This document shows, piece after piece, positions 34,866-46,582 of a stretch of DNA of 64,000 bases. The notes below the pieces were generated by a model. That model searched no databases and was not told the origin of the DNA. It saw nothing but the letters and a program-made list of their open reading frames with translations. The stretch spans positions 17,422,162 through 17,486,161 of the forward strand of contig JAAALK010000287.1 of assembly GCA_019279435.1 (NCBI GenBank), in the 5' to 3' direction. How positions within the stretch are numbered: position 1 is the first letter of the stretch; each line of letters begins with the position of its first letter. The translations under genes and the position numbers were made by a program. This DNA is from Zizania palustris. Its lineage: Eukaryota; Streptophyta; Magnoliopsida; Poales; Poaceae.

Positions 34866-35297
34866 ACTCAGAAATTCCTAGAGGATGCTTGGCCACAACG
34901 ACTCCCACTAGCATGCTCGACCTTGAGTAGATTCTCTTCTTTCCTTATTATGTACTCCTTCGTAGTCTCGACTTGTCTTACATTCCCTCTAGCGGATCCT
35001 TGGCTTGAATCATCGATCCATTGGATGAAAGGACACTTCCTTGGATTATCCTGTAATAGCAAACTATGTTATGTTAATTGATGGAGGTGTGAACTAAATT
35101 AATATTTATGTTCTTACCATGAAGTCATCATCGATGCTGAGACATATGAAGTATATTCTACCAGCATCTTGTTCTGACATCACAGTCATTACCTGACAAC
35201 GTTCTCTGTAGTGACACTTTGGACGTTGAAGCCATGGTGGCACTTTGATCGGATATTTGGTCCCCCTAAGATTAGTTAAAATAGAGGAGAAAGCCAT
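34866..35297 (-). pseudogene. GRF-type zinc-finger gene, two short exons
   Basis: Exon 1 (35297-35118) encodes PPWLQRPKCHYRERCQV and GRIYFICL. A 67-bp GT-AG intron (35117-35051) follows, then exon 2 (35050-34866) continues DNPRKCPFIQWIDD to a stop. Together they give the Cys-rich GRF arrangement with its aromatic CPFIQWID end. The short length and loss of the coiled coil beyond the stop suggest a remnant. It lies downstream of, and on the same strand as, the Mutator-like PMD gene end at 35541-35762. Nucleic-acid binding is known for GRF fingers in other proteins; not shown here. Confidence 0.5.
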
Positions 35298-35540
35298 CTA
35301 GCTACATAGAGTAAGACATAATCACAATTTTATAGTGAAATATATGTTGTCACAATGTAGAAGCACAAGAAAAACAATGCAGAGAAGCGGTGTTTGAACT
35401 TTGAACTGCAAAACGATAATAATAAGTGCATAATCATAATAAGTGCACGATGACCAAGAACATACAATAGTAAACTGTTTTATACAAATAGTCGTACCGC
35501 ACTGTACAGACCTAACCACGACACCTACCCTTAGTGCGTC
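35298..35540. other. spacer between GRF and PMD remnants
   Basis: AT-rich, with no supported coding. It separates the 3-prime end of the PMD gene from the GRF gene on the same strand. Confidence 0.4.
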
Positions 35541-35762
35541 TTAGTGGCAACTCTGAAAATGTAAGCCTATCGGGTGAACGATGCACCCTAGCTGACCTAG
35601 TGGGCTGCTGCTTGTCATGCTGAGTGGGCGGTGACACTTTGTGAAGCTACGAAGGCTCGAAGATCTTGACGAAGTCAGTCGCCCAATTGGGCAATATTGT
35701 TGTGTCTTTTTGGTAATCGGCAGCGACGTAGATAGATGCAAATAGACTCTGATATGTGGCAT
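35541..35762 (-). pseudogene. C-terminal end of the Mutator-like PMD gene
   Basis: On the minus strand this reads AADYQKDTTILPNWATDF and later QPTRSARVHR, resembling the tail that follows the PMD in Mutator-like element proteins. It begins exactly at the edge of LTR C (35763). The matching upstream part lies beyond the composite insertion at 47509-48850. I infer that the two were once contiguous. Confidence 0.4.
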
Positions 35763-36880
35763 TGTTGGCGTGCTTTTTGGTCACACACTGACACACGCAT
35801 GGCCGAGGAGATCTTCTTGACCCCAGTGCAGGTCCTACATTCTTAGAGAAGGGGTTCAAGGCGTACCAATCAGTTTGTCCCTGCAACTGATAAGGGATCA
35901 GAAAAGATAAACGTTAGTAGCATAGCCGATCGGCTGGCAAGTCAATGACCATGGCAGAAAGGACAAAACCATGAACCAGCGTGCCGATTGCCCAAACGTA
36001 CGATAGCCCAAGTTGGCCCAATCGGCCGAACGCGCCATCGGTCGATAGATAAGACAGAATATGCATATAGGCCGATGTGCACCCTTCGATGGTGAACATA
36101 ATACGAAGATGAATTAAAGATAACCTATCAACTTGTACTTTGATAGAAATAAATAAAGCATGCTAGATAACATATCTATATCATGGAAATCATCACAATG
36201 ACTAGATTATACCTAACTAAGACAATAGCTAGTCATGATGATCTGAACAATATATCAACGAATCAGGCAAACTTTATTTAGATGAACAGTATACATCATG
36301 AAAAAGATACAATAGCAAGAGATGTCATACTTAACCGATGAAGCCTCAAACTATCAGACCCATATCGCTTCAATCTAAGAGATCAAACCTAACTGATGCA
36401 ACCTTAGACCTAGCCAAATACACTGAGAACAACCAGTGACCATGCTGTTTCACCATTCTCCTCAAGAGATCGAACTGAATCGATGCAGCCATGAGGGTAC
36501 TAACCTAGTTGGCAGGACTCACCTCTTTGCTGGAGATCAAAACGATGTAGCCCAGCTCTGACTGCCCGAGTCCCGCTGGATAACCTTGGGGCTCAAGGGT
36601 GGCGATGCGCCAATTGATTGATTGAACGAGAGTTGACTAATCTAATCTAAGGGATATATATTTATAGTTCGTAGACTTGTTGTCCAAGTAACTTATCCAA
36701 CCGATTCCAGATGAATCTGTAACTATTTGTTGCTCTTATTTCCATTGGCTCCCCTATCCGATCATGCAGCTGTTGCGGATGGACTCCTTTGACTTTCTTT
36801 GACCAGATCTTCTTTGACCTTCTGTTGACCGCACGCCTTCCTTGGTGGGTCTTGGGCTTTACCATATCTTGACGTCAACA
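35763..36880 (-). repeat. 3-prime LTR of element C (same family as A/B)
   Basis: 1118 bp, reverse complement of the A/B LTR family: TGTTGGCGTGC at the low end, GACGTCAACA at the high end. The TATA box read on the minus strand is at 36659-36666. The next bases, 36881-36900, read on the minus strand as a purine tract AAAACTAGGGGGAATG, so this is the downstream LTR of a minus-strand element. Confidence 0.8.
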
Positions 36881-37209
36881 CATTCCCCCTAGTTTTGAGG
36901 CGTTAAGAGGCATCTGACATTTCGAAACTACCAATCATAATTACCTTACACCACCAAGTCTTTTCACACGGTCGTCTCACATTCATTACCGTCAACCGAA
37001 AAAAAATCTTTGCCTTCTCTAACTCTCCAAGATTGGCTTAACGCGGCACCCAAAGAACTACACTAGCTAATAATTATCCGGCTTTTCACCCTTCTCCTTT
37101 CTACGCTTTCCATCTGCATTGCCTTTGCTCTCAATCTACTGGTTTCTAGTGTGCCTTCGATTACCATCACCTTCTCCTCCCTCGTGTTTCCGTGTCCAGC
37201 GACATTGAG

Positions 37210-38790
37210 ATGGACAACCTTCACGAAGTCCCTGAGGTAGCCCCAACATTTTTATCTTCTCCGTTTTTCTTGGTTACCCTCGGCCTATTTTTCTTATTGT
37301 GTATTCCTTCTTTTCCTTTTTTTCTTCGCAACACTTGCGGGATCAAGTCCATATTCCCATAGTCGGTTATCCTTATAGTTTCTTCTTAGGTCCCATGGGC
37401 AATCCGGACCCCGTTGATTTTATCAACGCTGAGACCCTCCGTATTCCTCTGAAATGTTCCCCCATGGACCCCTCCATATGGGGCTATGGCTTCAACTACT
37501 CCCCTTCTCCCATCTCTGGCTGGCACAACTGGCACCTTAGGGTATCGACTATCTATCACCCCCTCTGGGATGATATTGAAATCGGCCATTGCATCGGTCT
37601 TTCTCTTGTCGAACCATACATTAATGACTCGATGCTGGTCGCGTCTTTTTATTTTTGGTCTAATGCCTTAAATGCCTTCGTTTTTGGTCATGGGCCAATG
37701 AGTCATTCTTTGCTTGATGTTTTCTTTCTAACCTACCTAGATATCGACTCATCGGCCAACCCTTTTGACTTCTGCTATCAACCTTCCTCTCTTCTCAGGG
37801 TCATGTCGCCTGACAGCTAGGACCGTTATATTGCGAGGCACAACAAGAAAAATGGCCATGTAGACACTGTTGAGGATATCACCTTCTTGAATCTTTGGCT
37901 AGAAGAGTTCGTCTTTTGCATACTGACCTTGGCCCCTACCTTTCAGTTCCATTTCCTGGCCGAACGACTGGCCGCCGGTGTACGGGTTCCACTCGGTCGC
38001 TATCTCGTTAGGGCGGTATGTCGCTTCCTTTACCTTGTATCGGTTGACCTATCGGCTGATAATTTCATTGACCATCTTAGGGGCCCCTAGTGGTTCCTCC
38101 AGCTCTGGCTCAATGTTTACACCGCCGACGTCGTTGGATGGACCCCTTTTAGCCAATCGCTTTTTCTGACCGATTTTCTAGAATCGGCCATCCCCACTTA
38201 TCATTTTTGCTCTTCTTTAGGGGAGACGGCGACGTCCCCTTATACCACTCCATTTTCCTCTGCGGCTTTGGCCGATTTTTTCAAGAACTTTTATCCATGA
38301 TTCTCCAACTGGGCCATCTGATTCCCTTTTGATTTTTATGCGGAGTATGCTTTTCCCAACTGGCTGGTCTTCCCTGATGTGTCCCGGAATGACACATTCT
38401 TCAATATATTCTCTTCGGCCATCTCTCCCTGCCTACTCCCCACTGACTTTACTAAGAAACACACCCATGGGTCTTCCTACGAATTTTACCACCCTTTGGT
38501 CTTTTCCCGCCAACTGGGCTTTGGCCAACTATCGCCTCACCTCCTCTTCATCGTCCAAATCCAAACTCGCGAGAGAGTCTTAGGCCCTTGGGAGTGGCAT
38601 CACCTTTCATGGATGACTGAGGGGATTCGTATTGGGGGCCTTGATTCTTGGACCACATGCCGGGTGACCTCCCTAGCCTTCCACCGATGGTGGGGTGAGG
38701 TGAGACAACACATCTTCAACCGATCATCGCTGGATTATTGGATTCATCGCCGATGCAAGCGCCCTCTGGATGGCCTCGAATTTCTAACAA
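37210..38790 (+). pseudogene. antisense plant-mobile-domain (PMD) gene in element C
   Basis: Opposite to the direction of its host element. A likely short first exon starts at the ATG at 37210 (MDNLHEVPE, then GTAGCC donor-like). The main frame resumes near 37360 with FFLGPMGNPDPVDFINAE and runs to a stop at 37818-37820. Frame pieces at 37887-38090 and 38379-38790 hold the PMD signature (FLNLWLEEFVF, VPLGRYLVRAVCRFLYL, then WFLQLWLNVY after a TAG). The C-terminal third is lost at a deletion junction at about 38790, where integrase zinc-finger sequence on the other strand begins. It matches the antisense gene of A at 14057-16445 block for block. Confidence 0.75.
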
Positions 38791-40601
38791 CCCTAGCACC
38801 CCTTGTAGTATCTTATACAATCCTCCACCATAGTCGGCCAAAAGTAACCTGCCCTTCGCAATAACCACTTCATTTTCTGGGTCGACTAGTGCGTTCCGCA
38901 TACCCCATCATGCAGTTCACACATTACTACTTTAGCTTCCTCGGTGCCTATGCATCTGAGGAGAACCCCATCAGTCGCCCATCGATAAATATCTTCATTG
39001 AGCATGACGTACCTAGTCTCCTTATACTGAAGCTTCTTGGGTGCCGATGTTGAAGGGTCCTTCAAGTAGTTAATAATATTATATCTCCAATCATCGGCCT
39101 CTATTTACACGATTTCGACTTCAACCGATCTGGACGTTGGCTTGTACCCTAATGCTGTTTTGGCCAAATCGTTTGCCTCCGAATTCTGTTCCCTTGGGAT
39201 GTGAGTGAACGACATGTTTCAGAAGCGCTTCATTATAACCTGGCATTGATCATGGCATCCTTTCAGTATGTCATCCTTGCACTCATACTCATCCAATAGA
39301 TGTCTTATGATCAACAAGGAATCTTCGAGAATCTCAACTGTATCGGCTCCCACTTCTTCTAGTAACTATAATCCTTTCAACACAACTTCGTATTCGGCTT
39401 GGTTATTGGTGGCAAAGGGCTTGATGGTGTACCCGAACTCAAATGGTGCCCCCGAGGGGAAATGATCACCAGGCTGATACTTCATCCATGTCGGCATACC
39501 GATCCATCAAAGAATAACGTCCATGGTACCGGCTCTACGTGAGCTACCGTCTTGTCCCTATGTTGAACTATGAAATCGGATATTGCTTGGCTTTTTATCG
39601 CCTTAGCCGATTCATATTTGAAGTCAAATTTGGTCAAGGTAAGGACCCATTTCCCGATACGTCCCTTCAAAACTGGGGCTGATAGCATATATTTGATGAC
39701 ATCAGCCATGCATACTATAGTGCATTCTATCGACATAAGAAAAGCTTCTCCACCACCGAGTACCAGGTCTCAACGTCCAGGAGTGTCCTGCTGAGATAGA
39801 AAATCACCCTCTCCTCCTTGTCGACCTCATGAACCAAAACCGCATTGATGGCTTCCTCATCGGCCGATAAATATAACTTGAACAGGGTCCCCTTCTGTGG
39901 CGACATCATTACTAGTGGTGAGCTCAAATGTTCTTTGATTTCGTCAAACATCTTCTGCTGCCTGTCTCCCCACACAAATTCCTGACCCTGCTTCATCTTC
40001 AACAGCGGCGTGAAGGGCTCTATTTTCTTCGAAAGATTGGCTATGAATCTTCTGAGGAAATTTATCTTCTCGATCAGTGACTGCAACTCGGTCTTATCGG
40101 TGGGGGGGTAGGGTGTTCTTAATGGCCTCAATACTACGCTAGCTGATCTCGATCCCTCTTTCATGTAAGATAAAGCCCAAGAATTTCCCCACTAATACCC
40201 CGAAAGCACACTTCTCAGGATTCATCTTCAGCCCGTATTTCCGAGCTCTCTCTAAAACTTGACGTAGATCGGCCACGAGGTCTTGAACGTTGCTTGACTT
40301 GACCACGATGTCATCAATGTATATCTCTACCAACCGGCCGATCAGGTCGTGAAAGATGTAGTTCATGGCTCTCTAATAGGTCGCTCCTACGTTCTTCAGG
40401 CCGAAGGTCATTACTACCCACTCATATAGCCCAATGGCGCTTGTACATCGGAAAGCCGTCTTGTGAATGTCTTCTTCGGCCATGAAGATCTAGTTATAAC
40501 ATGCATTCCCATCCATGAAGCTGATGATCTTATGACTCGACATGGCGTCCACCAATAAATCTGCGATTGTCATCGAGTACTCATCTTTTGGGGTCGCCTT
40601 A
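38791..40601 (-). pseudogene. element C pol: RT (part), RNase H domains, integrase zinc finger
   Basis: From 40601 downward: RT phrases KDEYSM, FMDGNACYN, FMAEEDIHKTAFRC and the catalytic YIDDIVVKSS (about 40310). The connecting RNase H region follows (39727-40164; KINFLRRFIANLSKKIEPF). The second RNase H domain (LFFDGSVCRHG, NNQAEYE) spans about 39510-39160. The integrase zinc finger is last (LHDGVCGTH, MVEDCIRYYKGC, about 38940-38795). Stops and shifts are frequent. The integrase catalytic core is missing: zinc finger and PMD now abut. Same lineage as E1 by domain order, but clearly diverged from it. Confidence 0.75.
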
Positions 40602-41505
40602 TATTGGGGGAATAAGTTTTCCCTTAAATAGGGGCCAAATGACGTCAGCCTCTGTAGGCCTTTGGCCCGGAGCTTGACACTGTCGAAGCAAATTCCTACC
40701 TATCGAAGTTATTTCCAAGCCTCCGGACTCCTTTCGGGGCCCTCTAGAGTGAAGCCTCTAGGTTCCCTCTGAAGTCTGCCAAAAGCCAAGTCTTCAAGCT
40801 CTCTTCGAAGTTCTCTTCGGAGTTAGTCTCCGGACTTTCTTCGGAGTTAACCTCCGAGCTCCTTTTAGAGCTCCCTAGAGCCGGTCTCCGGACCCTCATC
40901 ATCCAATTCGAAGCTAAGCCTCCGAGAGAGCCCAGTTCGGAGTTTAGTTCGGAGCACGCTTCGAAGCCCACTTCGGAGTGTCCTTTCGAATCCTTCCTCG
41001 CAGCCTCCGCCCGAAGAGCTCCGGCCGCTACTTCGAACTAGGAAAATATATGTACTTCGCTACAGTATAGAAGCCATATCGGGCCCCCCTCTGCCCCCTG
41101 TATGTCGTTTAGCTATTCAGAAGTGATGTTAATCTAACACGTCTGTAAAGCTGTAAAGCACTTTGTACAGTAGACTAGCCTTTTTCCCCTTCTTGCCCCT
41201 ATAAAGCCTATGACTTATAGAGGGCATTTAGGTCTTTTCCTTAGGCCTACGTGCCTATAAATGCAGGGCCAAGCCCTTGTAATAGTTCAGTTCCTGGAGA
41301 TCCATGAGAGACTCGCTAGATCCATTAGATTCAAGTGAGGCAAACTATGCCAAATTCACCGCAAACTGTACGTAGGGCTATTATCCCTTTTGAGAGGTCC
41401 GAACCAGTATAAATCTTTTCTCCTTCTGAGAGAACCCTTCGAGGTTCATTTTATACACCATATACACACAAAACCTATGTTGTAGCTAACACAATTGCTA
41501 CAACA
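40602..41505 (+). repeat. 5-prime LTR of element D
   Basis: 904 bp, TATTGGGGGAATAAG to GCTACAACA. A TATA box (TATAAATG) is at 41256-41263. TTCGGAG/CTCCGA phrases are frequent in U3. It differs from the 3-prime LTR at many sites and by an indel of about 35-40 bp near 40745, so the insertion is not recent. Confidence 0.85.
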
Positions 41506-41507
41506 GT

Positions 41508-41525
41508 TGGCGCCGTCCGTGGGGA
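41508..41525 (+). promoter_or_regulatory. primer-binding site of element D
   Basis: TGGCGCCGTCCGTGGGGA starts two bases after the 5-prime LTR. It has the same form as the E1 site. The tRNA is not assigned. Confidence 0.7.
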
Positions 41526-43052
41526 TCCTAGTCCTAAAAGCTAGGTTCTCTACTAGTGTCTGCATTTCGAAGTACGCTTGAGGGGGAGCTTCGAAGTTCT
41601 TTTACTTCGCGCACCCTCCGGCAAGGGGATTTGGGTGCAGTTTGAAGGCCTTTTTTCGCCTTCCTTTTCCCTTCACGCTTCGGAGTTCACCCTCTGGCAA
41701 GGGGTTCCGCTTCGCGTGCCAAAGGCCTTCGAAGCCCTAGGGGATACGAGGCAAGTTTTTCACCCGCTTTACGAGGTATGTACACTATCCAAAGCATCAC
41801 TTCGATGTACAAATTTGTAATTACTCTAATAAAAAGTTGAAGCCCTGCTTCGCTTTAAAATCGAAGCCCCGCTTCGCCTTTAAAGCAAAACTTTGCTCCA
41901 TTTTATTAAAAGTCGAAGCCTTCCTTCACGTTTGAAGACGAAGCCTTGTTTCACGTTTTAAAATCAAAGCCTTTCTTCCTTTTCTTTTAAAACCGAAGCT
42001 CTGCTGTGTCCTTATCAAGACCCGAAGCCAACAACCTCGTTCTTTTAAGATCTAAGGTTTCTAGCTTTGTATTGTTAAGGACCAAAGCATGACTTCGAAG
42101 ACTATTTGAATCCGGAGCACCCCTCCGAAGGCTACACAGCGCCTCCGGGCCCGTAGCAGTGGGCTTTGAGACTTCCGAGTGACGGCTCGGCAAGTCTGGG
42201 ATTCCAGGCTCCGGCCTGATGCATCCTAGGGTCGTAGGTGACCCAGAGTCATAGGTGGCTCAACCCATCACAGCTTCGGTGAATCCACACCAAATATCCT
42301 TTTCATTCACTACAGGATCAAGCTCAAGAAGCCTTGCTTCGCTATCTGAACACACACCGAGGCCTCGCTTTGCGTGACGTGATCTAATCTAAAATTTAAG
42401 CATCTCAAAGTCATGCTTCGCCTAAAAACTAAGTGTGTTTCGGAGCCTCGCTCACACACAATATCCAAATCCAGGCATGCCGAAGCATGATTCGCTTAAT
42501 TTGGCTATGCTGAAGCCTTGCTTCGCTCCAAATTAATGCGTTCGAAGCCCAAAACAGGCCTTTGCTTGACGCGGTATAAGCGTCCAAAGCCGCCAAAAAG
42601 GTGTACCCCTTCACATTTTTTAATTTGCCTGCACCAGCAACAACTGTCCCTAGCTACCACGCGCAAGGGGGGACCGAAGTATGTATGCAAAGTGTGCGAA
42701 TGTAATGCGCAGTACGAGCATGACAAGCTAAAACGTTCCAAACAATCAAATCACGCGAAGCATGCAGACGAAGTATGCAAATACAACAAATCTCATTCAT
42801 TGAATGATAATTGAGAAGTATGTTACAAATACACTTCAAAAACAAAATTATGAGTAGTTTGTGTCTAAGCCTAAGAAAAAGCGAGCTCGAGGCCCCGACC
42901 CTCGCTTGCTCTTCTTCCGGCCAGGGCCCCCTTGGCTGGACGAAGCCTCGTCGGAGCCTGCTCTCCCATGGCTGGTTCGTCCACGCCCCGAAGCCCGTAG
43001 ACCTCATCTTTCACCTTGCAGGTTTGTCCAAGTCTGTGAGGCAGGTGGTGCC
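41526..43052. mobile_element. non-coding interior of element D
   Basis: Repetitive phrasing around GAAGCCTTGCTTCGC and CGAAGC over about 41830-42560 dominates. No gag-like motif was found where gag would be expected. Open frames are short and appear on both strands. Confidence 0.5.
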
Positions 43053-43358
43053 ATGTCGAAGGCAGAGAAGTCTAAGGCTTCGCCACCTGTTAAAGCCGTA
43101 CCCAAAGGCTGTACCCCCTCGCCACTTAAATCTACTTCGAAACAGATTAAGTCTAGTGAGGAGGAAGAACTCCGAAGGGGCTCCGTCTTCACGGTAGCCA
43201 ACAGCTCTTGGGCTACTTCAAAAATGGCTTCGCCCTTAGGACCCCTTGGAAGCTTGAACCGAGGAGGGCCTTCGGACCTAGCTACCTCGAGCACCACCCA
43301 TAGCTGGCGAAGCTCCTCAGAGTCCTCAAGTACTTCAAGGTCAACATTCGAAGGCTGA
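43053..43358 (+). other. small Ser/Lys-rich open frame in element D
   Basis: An ATG at 43053 opens 101 sense-strand codons (MSKAEKSKASPP..., ending STSRSTFEG). A non-ATG extension reaches 42861. No recognised domain. A CTTGCAG acceptor-like site at 43015-43021 hints at a possible spliced origin. It could be a decayed gag remnant, the tail of a captured gene, or chance. Confidence 0.2.
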
Positions 43359-43451
43359 GCCTAGGCAGGTATAAAGTACCCCCGCATTTATATTAATAAA
43401 CTGATGAGTTTTTACAAAACCTACAGCTAAAAGTTACAAGGAGCCTAAGGA

Positions 43452-46137
43452 GATCTACACCTTCGGAGGCGGAGGCGTTGATGTCGAAGGCTGGGCTGGC
43501 GAGGCCTGTGCCCTGGCTCGACGAAGGTGGAGGGCCTTTTGGAGGCCAAGGACTGCTTCACAGCCTTGGGCCTTCCAAGGCTCTTGAAGGCGGCGCCACG
43601 CTCCGCGGACGCCCGGTGGAGGCGTCACCAAGTGCTGGCCTCTGAAGGCCACCGGAGTCGCCGAGGTCGCTACCTCGAGGTGATTGCACCCCGAGTTATG
43701 AAGCATCTGCAACACCCCTTGACCCGCCACTCGGCCAGCCATCAGAGTGAAGCCCTTCAGGGACACCTCCACCGTCGCAGCCATAGTCTTCAAGAACTCG
43801 ACGTGATCCCTGATTGGGTCCCGAAGGCTGAAGTCTGGAAACCAGCACTCAATCCCTATTTGCTCAAGGACTAAGTTCAGGCTCGAAATGGCTTCGTCGA
43901 CGTTGTGAACAATGAAGTCCTACAAGCAGTGGCCAGCTTTGCGAAGCTCCGAATTCTTCGCTGCCAACTCCGCTCTGGCCTCATCCGAAGCTCGAAGCTC
44001 CGCCCGAAGCTTATTAGTCTCGGAGACGAGGACCTCCCACGCCTTCTGGGTCTCGTCCCTCGCCGTCTCTGTCGAGGCTTCGGCTCTCCTTCGTTTCTCG
44101 GCTTCCACCGAGATCTCGCATTGGAGGGCATCCCTCTCCTCCGCCAAGTGAGCCATCCACTCGTCCGCAGAGATTGCTTCTACGACATTCAGCGCGAAGG
44201 CCTGAAAGAATTCAAGAAAATCTTAAGTGTTGATTGAAGAGCAAGTATGACTCGAAGGCTGTATGGGACTTCGCTCACCTGGATGAGGGCTTCGTTTTCA
44301 TTTGTGAAGAGGTCGAAGGGGCTCGAGCGGCTGAGTTGAGCCACCAAGCCCCCTGACCCTGCAGCAATGCAGCCTTCATGAAAATCATGAATGGTCGCCT
44401 CTGTCACGACCCTCCTTGGCTGCAGAGGCCTGACTATCTCCTCCACCTCCACCTCTGGTGCAGGCTCCTGTGGAGCCAGGATCCAGTCCACCAATTCGGC
44501 GTGCTCGTCGGCTCCGTCTCGAAGGTTCCCTTCACCGCAATTGTCACCTCCATCTTCTTCAGACGAAGTGCTGTCGGACTCTGAACTACTACTGCTGCCG
44601 CCGGAGGCCTCTGTCAGCTTCGGTACGACAGACCTCGCACCGGCATCGACATCTGCAAAAAAGTTCAAGTCAATATCCCCATATGAAAAGAGAAGTATGT
44701 TTAAAGTGTTTACCTTCGTCGGAGATTTCTTCGAAGGCAGAGGGAGCGATGTGTGCTCCCCAATCCCTTTGCTACGAAGTCATCGTCGTCACGACCCTCG
44801 CCACCACCTCGGTATCTGCTACCGGAGCCCCTGATGGCTCTGCTCCGGTTCGAGGGTTCGCGACCGTTGCCTCCTCCGCAGTAGGGGCTTCGGTCGTTGG
44901 GAGCTCCAAACGAGCCCTTCAGGCCTCAGGTTCGTCGTCGTCCACCCTCTTCCTCTTGGAGCCGCTCACCGAGGGGCAGGGTTGGAGAAGTCTGGCAGAG
45001 CTTGGACCCACTCGACGCCGAGCTAGGTCCACACTCTATTCCAGTGCTCCCAAGTCCCCACCAGAGCGAGCCGTTGAGCTTGCTCCTCAGATGTCGGGGC
45101 TCCAACAACGCGCTCCGCCACCATGATGGCCTCCTCCGGAGTCCTTACTTCAAGAGTGGCTTCATCATGATTCTAAGTCAGAGCAAAGTTATTTTGCGAA
45201 GTATGAAAGTGAAAAGACTTCGAAGTCTTACCAAGATGTTATGTCGACACATCGCTTAGGCCCTCCGAGCCCGAAGGTTGAAAGAGGCCCTCCGGCCAAG
45301 AGCACGCGAGGGGGCTGAGCCGAAGGGTGATGAACTCCTCCGCGAGGTCCCTCATGCTCATCTTCGAAGCCACCCTCTATAGGAGCAGGATCCTCGTGCG
45401 AAGGGTGTCGGGGCTCGTCTTCACCACGCCTTCGCGTCGGTAGGAGATGAGCACGTTGGTACTCCGAATGGGAGAGTTCGCGCCAACTGAGGCGTAGAAC
45501 CACTCTTGGTCCCACCTTGAGTACCACTTGCTGTTGGCGGCCCTCGCTGGGAAGGCGTCCTGGTACTCCCCCCGAAGTTGAAAATTGGCGCTTCCGAAGT
45601 CTAAGGCCCTCTTGACGTGGTCCGATCCCTCCCTTGGCTTCGGTTGACAGTTGGCGTCGTGAAGGGCTACAAAGACATCAGCGCGCCCCTTGCAGCCTCC
45701 GGCCCTCATAGCCCACTCGAAGACTGCTAGCCTCACCACGACGTTTGGCACAGTTGAGGAAGCTCGAGGTTGTAGGCCTTCAATACTTCGCTCAACATTC
45801 CTACAACTAGAAATCCGAGGCCGGCCTCGAAGAAAGCCTCGAAGATTACTACTTCGTCTGCCCGAGGCCTCGGTACGGCCTCCGACTTCTCTGGCACCCA
45901 AAGTTGGATCTCCGGTGATATCTTCCCCGCGCAGGTCCTTCGGATAGACTCCTCCGTCGAAATCGAAGCCCTCATCTCTAAGGTCTGTTCGAATTTGTCT
46001 GATGGCGACCGAAGATCCCTCGGCCCCAACCGCCTCGCTGCAGGCTTCACTGCCGCTGTAGCCGCTGCTTGCGCCTAGGCAGAGCTCGAACTCGAGCCCA
46101 AGGCCAAAGCCTTCTTTGAAGCAACTTTCTTCGGCAT
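43452..46137 (-). pseudogene. antisense multi-exon gene with 'putative gypsy type transposon' domain, in element D
   Basis: The start is the ATG at 46137 (MPKKVASKKALALGSSSSS), with a TAG about 20 codons in. The first exon then reads PRPRADEVVIFEAFFEAGLGF, EVLKAYNLELPQL and, after a frameshift, VVVRLAVFEWAMRAGG, NSKWYSRWDQEWFYAS, MSMRDLAEEFITL. This succession matches what I know of the plant family annotated as putative gypsy type transposon (PF04195-like). A GTAAGA donor near 45233 ends the exon. Further exons are at about 45180-44713, an acidic-Ser exon at 44660-44280, and a coiled-coil exon at 44200-43452 (LAEERDALQCEISVEAEKRRR) ending PPPKV. Function unknown. Intron-exon structure on the strand opposite to the element shows that it is not ordinary gag-pol. 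Confidence 0.65.
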
Positions 46138-46570
46138 TTTGTGGAGCTTCGGTGCAAATGGCACTAAGGCTTGTGAAGTTGGCTCCGTGTGAAGCTAAGG
46201 ATGAAGAGAAGAGAGCGAAGGATGCGAGGCGCTGAGAAAGAAGCAAATGAGAAGCATGCCGAAGCTGTGTGCGGTAAACCCCTTTTTATAGGCGGTAAAA
46301 ATCCCGATGGTTCCCGTGCCGAAGTCACTGACGGGTGGGCCTCAAGCGAAGTTGAAGCGAACTGGCGCACTGTAACGGTCAGTTTTATAGCTGTTGCAGA
46401 GTCAGTTGATCTCCCCGAGGTCGTTCTGACAGTCGAGGCAGGCAATTATTACCTGCGCAAGTCGAAGCCCCCTTAGGTCCAAGCTCCGAAGGCCTGTCTT
46501 CTCTGAAGTTACCATTTTTACTGTCATTTGTCCAAAGGCGCACGCACTCCTTCGTCCCGAAGGGCTGCAG

Positions 46571-46582
46571 GCGAGGGGCTAC
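46571..46582 (+). promoter_or_regulatory. polypurine tract of element D
   Basis: GCGAGGGGCTAC directly precedes the 3-prime LTR. The same tract precedes the LTR at 343. Confidence 0.65.

Larger units (their letters stand above)
35763..40601 (-). mobile_element. element C: PMD-bearing Tat-type element, 5-prime part missing
   Basis: From the low end: 3-prime LTR, polypurine tract, antisense PMD gene (+ strand), integrase zinc finger, RNase H domains and the RT N-terminal half. The integrase core, the RT start, protease, gag and the 5-prime LTR are absent. The element ends at 40601 where D begins, in the RT phrase ATPKDEY. After D the sequence is Mutator-like, so the rest of C has been deleted. 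Confidence 0.75.

Noticed and set aside
42505..43007. Minus-strand open frames at 42505-42741 and 42654-43007 in element D
   Set aside because: No domain, biased composition from CGAAGC repeats, and no continuity with the antisense gene ending at 43452.
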